The position numbers and the translations under genes are program-made. The notes under the pieces are model-generated. The model was not told the DNA's origin, ran no database searches, and worked only from the letters and a program-made list of their open reading frames with translations. A stretch of 64,000 nt of DNA from Streptococcus pluranimalium (GTDB lineage: Bacteria; Bacillota; Bacilli; Lactobacillales; Streptococcaceae): contig NZ_CP025536.1 in assembly GCF_002953735.1 (NCBI RefSeq), positions 1,184,001 through 1,248,000 of the forward strand, read 5' to 3'. Below are positions 29,877-38,992 of this stretch, piece after piece. How positions within the stretch are numbered: the stretch's first letter is position 1; each line of letters opens with the position of its first letter.

Positions 29877-29883
29877 GTTTGAT

Positions 29884-31272
29884 TTATAAATCTACCTCAG
29901 TTCCTTCCAGGAAACAAACGGTTATTTCACCATCAAGTCCTATCCTGATATGGTCTAGCACTCGACACATGTCTGAAGGGTTGAAGTCAATCTGCTCCTG
30001 CCTAAGCAGGTCACTCAATGCCATGCTGTAGTGCTTATCCAGTAGGCGATTCTCTGCTAAGATTTTCTCCCACTTGCCATCAAGCAAATCAATGTTCTCG
30101 CTTAGTAGCTCTAATGCCTGTAGAAAAATCTGCTCGAGTGTCGCCTCATCCAAATGGCTACTGTAACACCCTTCAACACCCTTTATGCGATAGCGGTTGT
30201 TACATTGCCAAACTTTACGTTTCCCTCGGCTGGTTGCCCAATTCTTCCGTCCAAAGGCTGACCCGCAGGCTCCGCAGAACACCTTGGTGGTAAAGGGGTT
30301 GTCCTCACTCTGCATGATATAGGACTTGAGCTGATGCTCTTCTCGGTAGGTTTTACGCCTGGCGATTTCTAATTGAACAGTCTCCCAAGTTTCCTCATCA
30401 ATAATACCCTCATGGCTATCTTCCACATAGTATTGGTTTACCTGTCCATCATTTTGAATCCGTTTCTTGGTCAAAAAATCAACGGTATAGGTCTTCTGGA
30501 GTAAGGCATCACCTTTGTACTTTTCGTTCTGAAGCATCTTGAGAATGGCTCCTGGACACCAGTTTGCCTTGCCTGACCAACCCTTGACGCCTTCCTTGTT
30601 GAAATACCTTGCAATAAGCTCTGGACTGTAGCCATCCATATACAACTCATAGATATCCCTTACCACCTGGGCTTGTTCTGGGTTGATGATGAGTTTACCC
30701 TCTTCATCCTTGTCGTAACCCATGAACTTTGTCGCATTGACTTGCACTTCTCCTCGCTCGAACCGTTTTCTAATCCCCCAGGTCGCATTCTCTGAAATGG
30801 AGCGTGATTCATCCTGTGCTAAGGAGGACAAAATGGTAAGAAGCACTTCGCCCTTGGCGTCCAAGCTATCGATGTTCTCCTTTTCAAAGGTGACCCCAAT
30901 CCCAAGCTCCTTGAGTTCACGGACATACTTGATACAGTCCAAGGTGTTTCTCGCAAATCGAGAAATAGACTTGACTAGGATGCGGTCAATTTTGCCTTCC
31001 CTGCAGTCTGCTATCATACGGTTAAACCCCTCACGCTTCTTGGTATTGGTTCCTGAAATCCCCTCGTCGGTGTAAATATCTACCAAGTCATAGTCATCTT
31101 GCTGGGCGATATAATCTTGGTAATGTTGCACCTGGTTCTCATAACTTGATAGCTGTTCGTCTTGGTCGGTGGACACTCGACAATAGGCGGCCACCCTCAA
31201 CTTGGGTTTGAGTTGGTGTGTTGTCTCCACCTGCACCTTCTTGGCAGGTATAAGTGTAATCTGCTTTGCCAC
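29884..31272 (-). CDS. Large serine recombinase (second of two)
   Basis: A site-specific recombinase of the large serine family. The resolvase domain starts with AAYCRVSTDQDEQLSSYENQ (catalytic Ser in YCRVST) and includes YTDEGISGTNTKKREGF and ISRFARNT. A recombinase domain follows, then a zinc ribbon (VFCGACGSAFGRKN with a later Cys pair near CNNRYRIKGVEGCYSS). The protein ends FLEGTEVDL. The start is a GTG at 31,272 behind GGAGAACGACC. It begins inside the end of the first recombinase in another frame. The pair presumably integrates and excises the prophage, perhaps as a heteromer. Confidence 0.9.
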   Translation of the reverse strand: MAKQITLIPAKKVQVETTHQLKPKLRVAAYCRVSTDQDEQLSSYENQVQHYQDYIAQQDDYDLVDIYTDEGISGTNTKKREGFNRMIADCREGKIDRILVKSISRFARNTLDCIKYVRELKELGIGVTFEKENIDSLDAKGEVLLTILSSLAQDESRSISENATWGIRKRFERGEVQVNATKFMGYDKDEEGKLIINPEQAQVVRDIYELYMDGYSPELIARYFNKEGVKGWSGKANWCPGAILKMLQNEKYKGDALLQKTYTVDFLTKKRIQNDGQVNQYYVEDSHEGIIDEETWETVQLEIARRKTYREEHQLKSYIMQSEDNPFTTKVFCGACGSAFGRKNWATSRGKRKVWQCNNRYRIKGVEGCYSSHLDEATLEQIFLQALELLSENIDLLDGKWEKILAENRLLDKHYSMALSDLLRQEQIDFNPSDMCRVLDHIRIGLDGEITVCFLEGTEVDL

Positions 31273-32395
31273 GGTCGTTCTCCTTCTTTTTGATGGTGTA
31301 TTGTTTTGTTAAGTCCAGTTTCCAACTATCCAATAAGGACTCTTTGATTTTAATACCTTCGCAGGTTGACTTCCCCTGTTTAAGATAAGTCGCACACATC
31401 CAAGTGGGGGTGCGATAGGGAAGCTGTCGGCGTAGGCTTTTCTTACAGTAAGGGCAGAAGAGCTTTCCTGTATAGGGATAGCGTTTGGCATAATCCGCTG
31501 GGTTTGTTGTCCCATTTCGCCTCTGTCGGCACTCCTGGGCTTGTTGCCACAATTCTTTGGAAACAATAGCTGGGTGGTGGTCTTCCATGTAATAGCTATC
31601 CACCTGTCCTTGATTCAGTTGCGATTGGTGACCAAGGGACGGGGTATAGAATTTTTGAAAGTGCCAATCCCCCTTATACTTTTCGTTACTTAATAAATTT
31701 CGGATGGTGCTTTCGTGCCACTGACGATTGGTTACTGTAGGAACCTTGTTGGCATTTAGTTCTTTGGCAATACGATTTGCCCCTTTTCCTGAAACATAAG
31801 ATTCAAAAATATATCTTACAATCTCAGCTTCTTCTTGGTTGATAACCAACTGCCCATCTTCGACATCATAGCCCAAGAACCGTTTGGCATTAATATGGAA
31901 TTCACCTCGTTGGAACTTCTTCTGATAGCCCCATCTCACGTTAAAACTGTGGCTGGTTAACTCCTCCTCCGCATAGGAAGCTAGAACTGTTAACATGACC
32001 TCTCCTTCTGAAGAGAGAGTATGGATGTTTTGCTCTTCGAAGAAGATGTCTACTCCCAAGAGTTTCAACTCACGGCTGACACTCAGAATGGTTTCCGTGT
32101 TTCGTGCAAATCGACTAATGGACTTGGTATGAATAAAGTCAATCCTACCTTGCCGACAAAGCTCCAACATCCGTTGAAATTCTGGTCGAGCTGTTTTCTT
32201 ACCTGAAATCCCCCTATCCATAAACACACCAATAAAATCGACATCGCTTCTTTCCTTGTAGTGATTGTGATAGTAGGCGATTTGGTTCTCAAACGAGGCT
32301 AGTTGTTCTTCTTCCATACTCGATACTCGAACGTAGGCACAAACCCGTAATCGCTTCGGTTTCCTTGTTTTAGATTCAATTTTTCGAACCGTCAT
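31139..32395 (-). CDS. Large serine recombinase (first of two)
   Basis: This recombinase also begins with a resolvase domain (CAYVRVSSMEEEQLASFENQ, catalytic Ser in YVRVSS), FMDRGISGKKTARPEFQ and ISRFARNTET. The recombinase domain follows, then a zinc-binding CPYCKKSLRRQ unit near residue 325. Its last ~45 codons overlap the second recombinase gene in a different frame. I take the ATG at 32,395 behind GGAGG rather than a start 18 bp upstream. Two overlapping serine recombinases next to the lysis genes are typical of some streptococcal and clostridial prophages. Confidence 0.9.
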   Translation of the reverse strand: MTVRKIESKTRKPKRLRVCAYVRVSSMEEEQLASFENQIAYYHNHYKERSDVDFIGVFMDRGISGKKTARPEFQRMLELCRQGRIDFIHTKSISRFARNTETILSVSRELKLLGVDIFFEEQNIHTLSSEGEVMLTVLASYAEEELTSHSFNVRWGYQKKFQRGEFHINAKRFLGYDVEDGQLVINQEEAEIVRYIFESYVSGKGANRIAKELNANKVPTVTNRQWHESTIRNLLSNEKYKGDWHFQKFYTPSLGHQSQLNQGQVDSYYMEDHHPAIVSKELWQQAQECRQRRNGTTNPADYAKRYPYTGKLFCPYCKKSLRRQLPYRTPTWMCATYLKQGKSTCEGIKIKESLLDSWKLDLTKQYTIKKKENDRGKADYTYTCQEGAGGDNTPTQTQVEGGRLLSSVHRPRRTAIKL

Positions 32396-32410
32396 CTGTT
32401 TTCCTCCTAC

Positions 32411-32444
32411 CACTATATATCACTCTAAAACCTTTATTTATCAA
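32411..32444 (-). promoter_or_regulatory. Possible recombinase promoter
   Basis: TTGATA at 32,439-32,444 is followed by a TGATAT/TATATA-type -10 region 16-19 bases downstream, between the late terminator and the first recombinase. Spacing is not ideal, so this is a candidate only. Confidence 0.45.
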
Positions 32445-32463
32445 GTCATAAGGGCTTAAATAT

Positions 32464-32510
32464 AAGTAAAAAGATGCCGTTTTTGAGCTATTCAAACGGC
32501 ATCTTTATTT
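32464..32510. terminator. Strong bidirectional terminator of the late operon
   Basis: Arms AAAGATGCCGTTT and AAACGGCATCTTT with A- and T-runs on both sides. It lies between the endolysin stop and the recombinase promoter region and separates late from integration transcription. Confidence 0.92.
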
Positions 32511-32526
32511 CAAAAATAAGGTGCGA

Positions 32527-33933
32527 TTAAACCAACTTTAAAACCTGCCCAACCTTGATACGATTAGGGTCAGGAATGCTGTTAATGCGTGCCAGGTCTT
32601 GGTAAGTCGTCTTAAAACGCTTGGCAATGCTTGATAAAGTGTCGCCTTTTTGAACGGTATAGGTTTGTTCACTATGACCGACAGTTGAAGGTGCTAAATC
32701 TTGCTCCAATACCCAAGAGTTAATTCCTTCTAAAAGATACGCCTGCTTGCTCTTAGATTGATTCACTGCCTTTACCTTAAGGACTTTGTAGACCTTCCCC
32801 TTCACAAAACCTTTCATTGGCTGTCCTGTTTGATAATGCGTCGCATGCTTCTCCACCCGAACACTATCCCCAAGGTGATAGCGAGCACCAGACTGGGAGC
32901 CTGAACTGGGGAAACTGGGAATGGCAGACACCTGACCTGTAATAGCCTGTACAAACTCCTTGGCCAGAACCCGCTTATGTGCCTCGTAAATGGCCATGTC
33001 CGCATTGTTATCGATAAAGGCAATCTCCACCAATCGGTAGTTGTAGCCTTTGCTGGCGGCGACGTTGGCATTATAGAGCCAATCCACCTTCTTAATGCCT
33101 CGATTAGTGAAGCGACTAGAAAGAGCTGCTAAAAGTTTCTGGTCCAAAGCATCAGGTTGATAGCCTGCATAAATCAAAATTTCAGTTCCACGAGCCTGGC
33201 CATTAAAGGCATTGAAATGAAGCTCTGTAATGGAGTCATATCCCTTGCCAATGCTACCTAAGCTCCGATAATCATAGACATTTTGGTCTGTGATATAGTC
33301 AATCTGATTACCTGAATAGATTGCCATCAACTGAGCGAACTCACGCACCTTGTCCGCTTCTGTAATCCCTAACGAACGATTGACCGCTCCTGGATCATAT
33401 CCAGACTGACCCTTACCGTGTCCACAAATCACTAAATGTTTACCCATTTTCTTTTCTCCTTTTTGTTTTGTAATTGCTTTGTCCCAGTCATTGAGACGGT
33501 GTTGTTCAATAATCCCTATCAACTTCTCGGCATAGTTGGGATCTGTCGCATACCCTGCAGCTTGTAAAGCTAAACATGCCTTGCGATAAGCCTTCTCCCC
33601 AATGACTGCCGCATAGTTCCTACGTCGCCAGTCGGTCGACGAGAAAAAGACCGCATGATCCATAATGGACTCTGCCCATGAATCATATTTCCGAAAGGCT
33701 GCGACCTCAGTCCCCATTTTCCCTTGACGAAACTCCTGAGTAGGTAGCCGGACAACCTTCCCCTTCCAATCCTCACTAGCCTTAATGCCAAAGAGGTTAT
33801 GGTTTGGGTATTGGGCAAGAGTTGACTGACCCCAACCACTTTCTAAAACGGCTTGTGCAGCTGAGACAGAAGGTAAAATCCCCTGTTCCCATCCTGCCAA
33901 ACAGTCTTCTTTAATCTGGTCTAAAAAATTCAT
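32527..33933 (-). CDS. Endolysin: glucosaminidase, amidase, SH3-like and LysM domains
   Basis: A 468-residue modular lysin. The N-terminal ~150 residues are a glucosaminidase/Acm-like domain (AQAVLESGWGQSTLA with the catalytic Glu, then NLFGIKAS). Residues ~165-335 are an N-acetylmuramoyl-L-alanine amidase of the Amidase_3 type (VICGHGKGQSGYDPGAVN with zinc-binding His; ITELHFNAF; RLVEIAFIDN with the catalytic Glu). An SH3-like region (YHLGDSVRVEKHATHY) and a C-terminal LysM repeat (YTVQKGDTLSSIAKRFK) bind the wall. It overlaps the holin stop by four bases. Confidence 0.9.
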   Translation of the reverse strand: MNFLDQIKEDCLAGWEQGILPSVSAAQAVLESGWGQSTLAQYPNHNLFGIKASEDWKGKVVRLPTQEFRQGKMGTEVAAFRKYDSWAESIMDHAVFFSSTDWRRRNYAAVIGEKAYRKACLALQAAGYATDPNYAEKLIGIIEQHRLNDWDKAITKQKGEKKMGKHLVICGHGKGQSGYDPGAVNRSLGITEADKVREFAQLMAIYSGNQIDYITDQNVYDYRSLGSIGKGYDSITELHFNAFNGQARGTEILIYAGYQPDALDQKLLAALSSRFTNRGIKKVDWLYNANVAASKGYNYRLVEIAFIDNNADMAIYEAHKRVLAKEFVQAITGQVSAIPSFPSSGSQSGARYHLGDSVRVEKHATHYQTGQPMKGFVKGKVYKVLKVKAVNQSKSKQAYLLEGINSWVLEQDLAPSTVGHSEQTYTVQKGDTLSSIAKRFKTTYQDLARINSIPDPNRIKVGQVLKLV

Positions 33934-34337
33934 TTGTCACAGTCCTCCTTAAATTGCTTGAGTATAATTTTCAACTGCCTTGGGATAGGCAAGCCAATCC
34001 TTACCGTATTCTCTAAAATGGATAAGCCCTCGTTACTCAAATAGAAGAAAATGATTGCTGTTCTTATGCTGGTTCCAGTCTGTATGAGACGAGTATCAAT
34101 GATATGTCCAACAGCAACCAGGAAAAATAAGACAATCTTCTTGAAGATGCCCTTAAAGCCAATCCTACTGGATAGCTTTTTTTCAACAACAGCTGCCATA
34201 AGTCCTGTCATATAATCGATGCACACAAAGACCACTAAGGCAAAGACGAAGCCATCGACCTTGCCAAAGACTTGGCCAATTAGCCCTCCAATAGTGGAAA
34301 ACAACAGTTGATTAACGGTCATAATTGATTTCATCAT
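33930..34337 (-). CDS. Phage holin
   Basis: A 135-residue membrane protein of the toxin-secretion/phage-lysis holin family, with several hydrophobic segments (LLFSTIGGLIGQVFGKVDGF, FVFALVVFVCIDYMTGLMA, KIVLFFLVAVGHIID). The CIDYMTGLMAA motif is family-typical. It lies directly upstream of the endolysin and forms the lysis cassette with it. Confidence 0.9.
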   Translation of the reverse strand: MMKSIMTVNQLLFSTIGGLIGQVFGKVDGFVFALVVFVCIDYMTGLMAAVVEKKLSSRIGFKGIFKKIVLFFLVAVGHIIDTRLIQTGTSIRTAIIFFYLSNEGLSILENTVRIGLPIPRQLKIILKQFKEDCDK

Positions 34338-34685
34338 TTACCTCACTTCCAAAGATGTCAATGGGCGTTCCCAAATCGGCTCACCGGTTTCAGTAAACCG
34401 CATCAAGTAGAAACACTTCTCATTTAAGAGAGAAATGTCCAACTGCGGGACGGCCCCTTGCCACTGGGTGCTAGTCTTCATTGTCTCTATCGACACCCAT
34501 TGGCGACGGCCTTCCACCCAAATGGGGCGTTGTTCTGTGACCTTGTAAAAGTAAAAATCAAGGTCACCCTTGACACAACGAATAAACTCCCCATAGGTGT
34601 TCATATAAGCTAAGGCTGTTGCCAAATCAAAAGGCTCATTTACCTGAGCCTGCTCAAAACTATCCTGAATGATTTCTTTAGTCAT
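34338..34685 (-). CDS. Small phage protein of the DUF1366-like position
   Basis: About 115 residues without membrane segments, starting at the ATG at 34,685 with GGAGG upstream. It carries Trp-rich strands (IWVEGRRQWVSIETM, WERPLTSLEVR). It lies between the tail-fibre and holin genes, where many streptococcal phages have DUF1366-type proteins of unknown role. The start overlaps the preceding small gene by 8 bp. Confidence 0.6.
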   Translation of the reverse strand: MTKEIIQDSFEQAQVNEPFDLATALAYMNTYGEFIRCVKGDLDFYFYKVTEQRPIWVEGRRQWVSIETMKTSTQWQGAVPQLDISLLNEKCFYLMRFTETGEPIWERPLTSLEVR

Positions 34686-34890
34686 CGTGGTTTCCTCCTG
34701 TCTGTGGTTGTGTTGCTCCTTCAAGTAAGGCTTCAAGCTCTGCAACCTTTGCGCCTAATGCCTGATTGATTTCTTGACTTTCTGCCAATTGAATGGCTAA
34801 AATTTGCTTAGTCGTCAACTCATCTGCCAACTTTGCGGTCAAGTCAGAAATGGTTAAGCGAAGAGCTTGGATGAGTAATTGGTCGTTCAT
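34678..34890 (-). CDS. Short coiled-coil protein
   Basis: A 70-residue protein that is nearly all helix with heptad-like Leu/Ala spacing (ISDLTAKLADELTTKQILAI, VAELEALLEG). Its role is unknown. It lies between the tail fibre and lysis genes; such small proteins are common there. Confidence 0.6.
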   Translation of the reverse strand: MNDQLLIQALRLTISDLTAKLADELTTKQILAIQLAESQEINQALGAKVAELEALLEGATQPQTGGNHDD

Positions 34891-34900
34891 ATCGTTCTCC

Positions 34901-37900
34901 TTATAAATCTTTCATGTGGTTGTTGTATTCGTTAATAACGGCTCGTCGCATATCCATATTATTAGGATCCCAGCCGATATTATTCCAATGAATCCAGCAC
35001 CTTGCCAGTGCTCTGACAGCTCCGACAAGATAGTTCATATCAATCATGCTGCCGATGGTGGTTGGGGTAAACTTGAACCCTCGGCCTAGTGAAAAATCAT
35101 CTTTCAAGATAATACTATCACCGTAGAATTCTGCCTGGTCAACCGTGGCCGTATGAGCTGTCCCTCTTGCCCCACGGAAGAACCTTGCTCCACAAAAACG
35201 TCCTGATGAGGCAGAATTAATACCATCTCCAGATGAAGTTACCCCAATAGAGGCATAAAGACTTCCAACCCCTCCATCACTTGATGACGTCACATCATTG
35301 AAATGGACAAAAGCTGTGTGCGTTCCTTTGCGTCTCACCAATGCATTATTGGAGGAATTAAATGTTACCGTCGCATCACTATTAAAGGTGATGTTTGCCT
35401 GGTTGAGGTTGATGCTCATAGCGTTGTTTAAGGCAGTCAGGACACCTCCAGAAATCTTATTGGCTGACAGGGTAACTGCCTGGACTTGGGTAATAAATGC
35501 GTTCTTCGCAAAGAGTTGCTTCAAATAGGCTTCATTAGCCATGAGCTTATTAAAGAAGGCCTGATCTACTTTCAGCTTATCTGCCGTGACAGCTTCTGCC
35601 GCAAGAATAACTGATGTGATAGAACCTGCCGTAATCTTCCCACCATGAAGGCTTTCAATCATGGCGTTCTTGATTACCCCATTGTCAATAAGGGTCTGCC
35701 CATTCAAGTGAATCAAGCGTCCTTGGATTTTCACGCCACCGGTATTGACATTTAGTTGGCTCAATACTGTCCCACTATCAGACAGATATTTAACTGCCCA
35801 AGAATCAGAAAGTTGTTGCACCTTAGTGGTCGCAGTGGTTAGAGGATTTTTGACCTCAGTTTGAAATAGGGAACTCGTCATGACTTGACGAGCCATATTG
35901 GTCGTCACATCTCCCTCCGTTCGACCCAAGATCCGCTCGTACAATTGAGCTGTCTCTTTCACCCGGTTAAAATCCGTAGCTAGTGTCAAATCACTCGGAT
36001 GTGGAGACCAAGCTGTTGGTTCAAGTTCACTTTCCACTACTAGGTACCATTCCACATCAGCTGTGCCACTTCGATCTCCTCCACTGGGTGACCAATAAGA
36101 GGAAATAGAAAAGACACCTGTTGTTCGAGGTGTCACCTTTATGCTCTTGGTTTCATAACTTGTAGTCGTAAACTCAAGTCGATAACTTTCTGTCCAGCCC
36201 GTGCTGAACAAAAAGATAATAGTTTTCTTGTCGTTCGTTCCACCTGTCTTTTTGGCACGAGCAGTAAAATAGTAAGTTTTTCCTGCTTCAAGCGTTACCT
36301 GTCTTGTCCCAAAACCATAATTACTGGAGGATTCATTAAGCCTAGAATTTAAGACCAGATTAACCGAACTTGTCTTGGTCGGGATCAGATTCCTCGTCTC
36401 AGTCAAGCCTCGTTCAATCGCTTGAGCTGTTTCACGCTTGTAGTTGTCAAAGGTGGTCGATGGAACATAACCAGAAAGAGCACTCGACGTCAGATAACCC
36501 CGTCCAGTGATGTTACTGTCGACTTGAGCCTTGGTTTGATACCCCTTGCCTGCGATGTTACTATCAACCTGGGATTTGGTCTGGTAACCCTTACCTGTGA
36601 CAAGACTCTCCACCTGGCTACTGGTCAAGCGTTGACTAATCAAACCTGCTTGCTGGGTGAGCGTTGTCTCGGCAGTTGTCAACCGCCCAGTAAGGCCACT
36701 CACTTCTGTCTTAGTTGCTAAGAGCTTAATCCCTTCCTTGGTCTGGTCATAGCTCGTCTTAAGGCTTGTTAACCCACCATCAACTGTTCGAACTTGGCCA
36801 GAGAGTTCAGCCAAGTTACGACTAATTGTCTGTTGGTAATCAGCCATCTCCGTTTTAATATCTACCTCTGAAGGCGACCAATCTTTGTTATGATGACCCT
36901 GATAAACGGCTGGAGAGTTAACCTCCACCCATCTCTCTTGACTAGGGTTATCCCCTGCAAGGCTACCTAAAACAACTATCGGTTTATCATAGCATCCTTG
37001 CTTAAAGGTGTAACGAATCCAATACCTCAACCAACCATCCGTTATAGGAAATGTAACTAAACCATCACTCGTTTCTGACCGGTGACCAGTAGAGGTTTCA
37101 GCCGTTTTAACTATCTGACGGTTATCTAAAAGCTGGCATCTGATAACTTGTCCACGAGTAGAAGCCTTAGCATAAAAGGAAACTATCAATTCCTTATCCC
37201 CGTATAGAGCAATGGTAGTCGCACGCCTGTAGCCTTCGATAACAGAGGTACTGTTGGCAGGCTGAAGTACTTGCTTAACCGCTCGACCAAACATGGTTGC
37301 CAAACTCCCATTCGTGTTTCGTTTAGGAGTTTGGTCACTCATCTTCTCAGTATCAGACAAGAGGTTTCGATCACCCACCCAGATGTTTTTAAGGCTCAGT
37401 TTCGTGCCATTCAAGTCTTGTTCCAAGGTCTGAACTTGTTGGCTCAACCCTGCTTTTGTACGATCCAGTTGAGTGACTGTTGTTCTCAATCCACCAGCGT
37501 CCGTTTGAAGTTGTGTCACCTCCCTCACAAGACCAGTCAATTGGTTACCCTTAGCTAAAAGGTCACGTTTGGCATCATCAAGGCTTCGATTCAAATCAGA
37601 GACACTCTCCTTAGTGGCCAAACTCACCAGTTGTCTCACCAATTCCTGCCTAACGCTATCAGCCGCCTCTTTGGCAGCTGTCGCAAGTGAAGTGGACACT
37701 CCGACTTGTTGGAGGAGCTGATTGGCTCTGGTCTCTGAGGCCACGACTTGCCGAGATAAGTCTTGCGCTTGGTCTTCCACTTGAGCAATTTTCTGGATTA
37801 TTTCAGCCTTAACGACTTCTGCCCTACTCTTTGCGAGGTCAATCCCTGATTCTAAGGCCTCCTTTTCTTTTGCAAAAGTCGCCTCAAAGGCTCGATTGGC

Positions 37901-38992
37901 ATTTTCCACAGCTTCCTTAATGGCTAGTTCTTGAGCAGTATCTGCTGCACTAAGCACCTCTTTCGCAAAACTGGACAGTGGACTGGACAGCGATGACCCA
38001 CCAACAGAAGCCTTATCGTCAAAAGTTAAGGAAATATACTGCTTGGTTAAAGCATTATACTCATAGCCAATGGCCTGTTTGGATAAATCCACTCGATGTT
38101 TCCGACTCTTGATGTGAACCCTGTCGCCCAAATGAACGACTTGGCCATCAAGTTCGTAAGCTTCAATGGTAATGGCATCGCTTGGTTTATCAATGTTCTC
38201 ATACCTAAACTTAGCCTCACCCCATTGTCGAAGCTCATCAAGCGTCTTGAGATTGTTATTCTCAAACTCTGCTTCTTGGATATAAGGGTAGTGGTTAATA
38301 AATGGGCTATCTAAGGTCAGAGAGAGAACACGTTCATCATCTCCCTCCTTGATAGTTGAGCGAAGATGAAGTCGAGTAATAACTGACTGACTCCCCTGTT
38401 TTCGCTCATACCGCTTCAAATTCTTATGGGTGGAGATGACAACACCTCGGTCTTCTCCACGTCTTGCCTTAATGGCTAAGGAAAAGTTATCCCGAACCAG
38501 CTCACCTTCCCAAGTATCAACAAGTGAGTGTTTACCATCCATCAAAACGGAATAAAGGGTCTCTGCTTTATCCGTGTTAAAGGTATGGAGACTAGAAATA
38601 TCACTCGACAAAGAGAAAGGGGCCAAAGAGGTCTTACTCTGTGCGACAACTTGACTGAGTGCCGTCTGACAACCGACTTGGACAAGAGCAAGTGGTTTGA
38701 TAGAGCGTCTCATGATATCATCTGTGATGTGATAAGCCACAACCTCTACTGCATCATCACCTTCTACCACCTCTCGAATACGAAAGAGTTGTTGACCCAA
38801 TAATGGAACTGGTGACTTGATGATCTTGTCTGTTTCGAGTAATTGATAGACCTGAGTATCTGACAAGGGATAGGACATGGTCAGTTTGAAATCACCGTTT
38901 AGGGTTTCAGATACCACAGCTGAACTCGCTTCATGTAAAGGCAGGCCATTCCACCGACTGGTTTGACTGGTTTTATCCAAAAGAAATAACAT
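34901..38992 (-). CDS. Tail tip/antireceptor protein (Tal-fibre fusion)
   Basis: The largest phage gene visible, ~1,363 residues. The N-terminal ~350 residues are the phage tail-associated (Tal/gp27-like) domain (MLFLLDKTSQTSRWNG start; phage endopeptidase-tail region). A coiled-coil stretch follows (residues ~370-560). The middle holds a carbohydrate-binding-like module around SSNYGFGTRQVTLEAG. Short GKGYQT and GRGYLT repeats around residues 800-840 are like those of streptococcal phage fibres. The C-terminal region has KFTPTTIGSMIDMN near the end. It likely recognises the host surface. The ATG at 38,992 overlaps the Dit stop (TGATG). Confidence 0.85.
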   Translation of the reverse strand: MLFLLDKTSQTSRWNGLPLHEASSAVVSETLNGDFKLTMSYPLSDTQVYQLLETDKIIKSPVPLLGQQLFRIREVVEGDDAVEVVAYHITDDIMRRSIKPLALVQVGCQTALSQVVAQSKTSLAPFSLSSDISSLHTFNTDKAETLYSVLMDGKHSLVDTWEGELVRDNFSLAIKARRGEDRGVVISTHKNLKRYERKQGSQSVITRLHLRSTIKEGDDERVLSLTLDSPFINHYPYIQEAEFENNNLKTLDELRQWGEAKFRYENIDKPSDAITIEAYELDGQVVHLGDRVHIKSRKHRVDLSKQAIGYEYNALTKQYISLTFDDKASVGGSSLSSPLSSFAKEVLSAADTAQELAIKEAVENANRAFEATFAKEKEALESGIDLAKSRAEVVKAEIIQKIAQVEDQAQDLSRQVVASETRANQLLQQVGVSTSLATAAKEAADSVRQELVRQLVSLATKESVSDLNRSLDDAKRDLLAKGNQLTGLVREVTQLQTDAGGLRTTVTQLDRTKAGLSQQVQTLEQDLNGTKLSLKNIWVGDRNLLSDTEKMSDQTPKRNTNGSLATMFGRAVKQVLQPANSTSVIEGYRRATTIALYGDKELIVSFYAKASTRGQVIRCQLLDNRQIVKTAETSTGHRSETSDGLVTFPITDGWLRYWIRYTFKQGCYDKPIVVLGSLAGDNPSQERWVEVNSPAVYQGHHNKDWSPSEVDIKTEMADYQQTISRNLAELSGQVRTVDGGLTSLKTSYDQTKEGIKLLATKTEVSGLTGRLTTAETTLTQQAGLISQRLTSSQVESLVTGKGYQTKSQVDSNIAGKGYQTKAQVDSNITGRGYLTSSALSGYVPSTTFDNYKRETAQAIERGLTETRNLIPTKTSSVNLVLNSRLNESSSNYGFGTRQVTLEAGKTYYFTARAKKTGGTNDKKTIIFLFSTGWTESYRLEFTTTSYETKSIKVTPRTTGVFSISSYWSPSGGDRSGTADVEWYLVVESELEPTAWSPHPSDLTLATDFNRVKETAQLYERILGRTEGDVTTNMARQVMTSSLFQTEVKNPLTTATTKVQQLSDSWAVKYLSDSGTVLSQLNVNTGGVKIQGRLIHLNGQTLIDNGVIKNAMIESLHGGKITAGSITSVILAAEAVTADKLKVDQAFFNKLMANEAYLKQLFAKNAFITQVQAVTLSANKISGGVLTALNNAMSINLNQANITFNSDATVTFNSSNNALVRRKGTHTAFVHFNDVTSSSDGGVGSLYASIGVTSSGDGINSASSGRFCGARFFRGARGTAHTATVDQAEFYGDSIILKDDFSLGRGFKFTPTTIGSMIDMNYLVGAVRALARCWIHWNNIGWDPNNMDMRRAVINEYNNHMKDL

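Noticed and set aside
31309..31566. 85-codon frame inside the first recombinase
   Set aside because: Overlaps the zinc domain of the recombinase in another frame; no support.
38528..38803. Plus-strand frames opposite the tail-tip gene
   Set aside because: Shadows of a long conserved minus-strand gene; no start signals.
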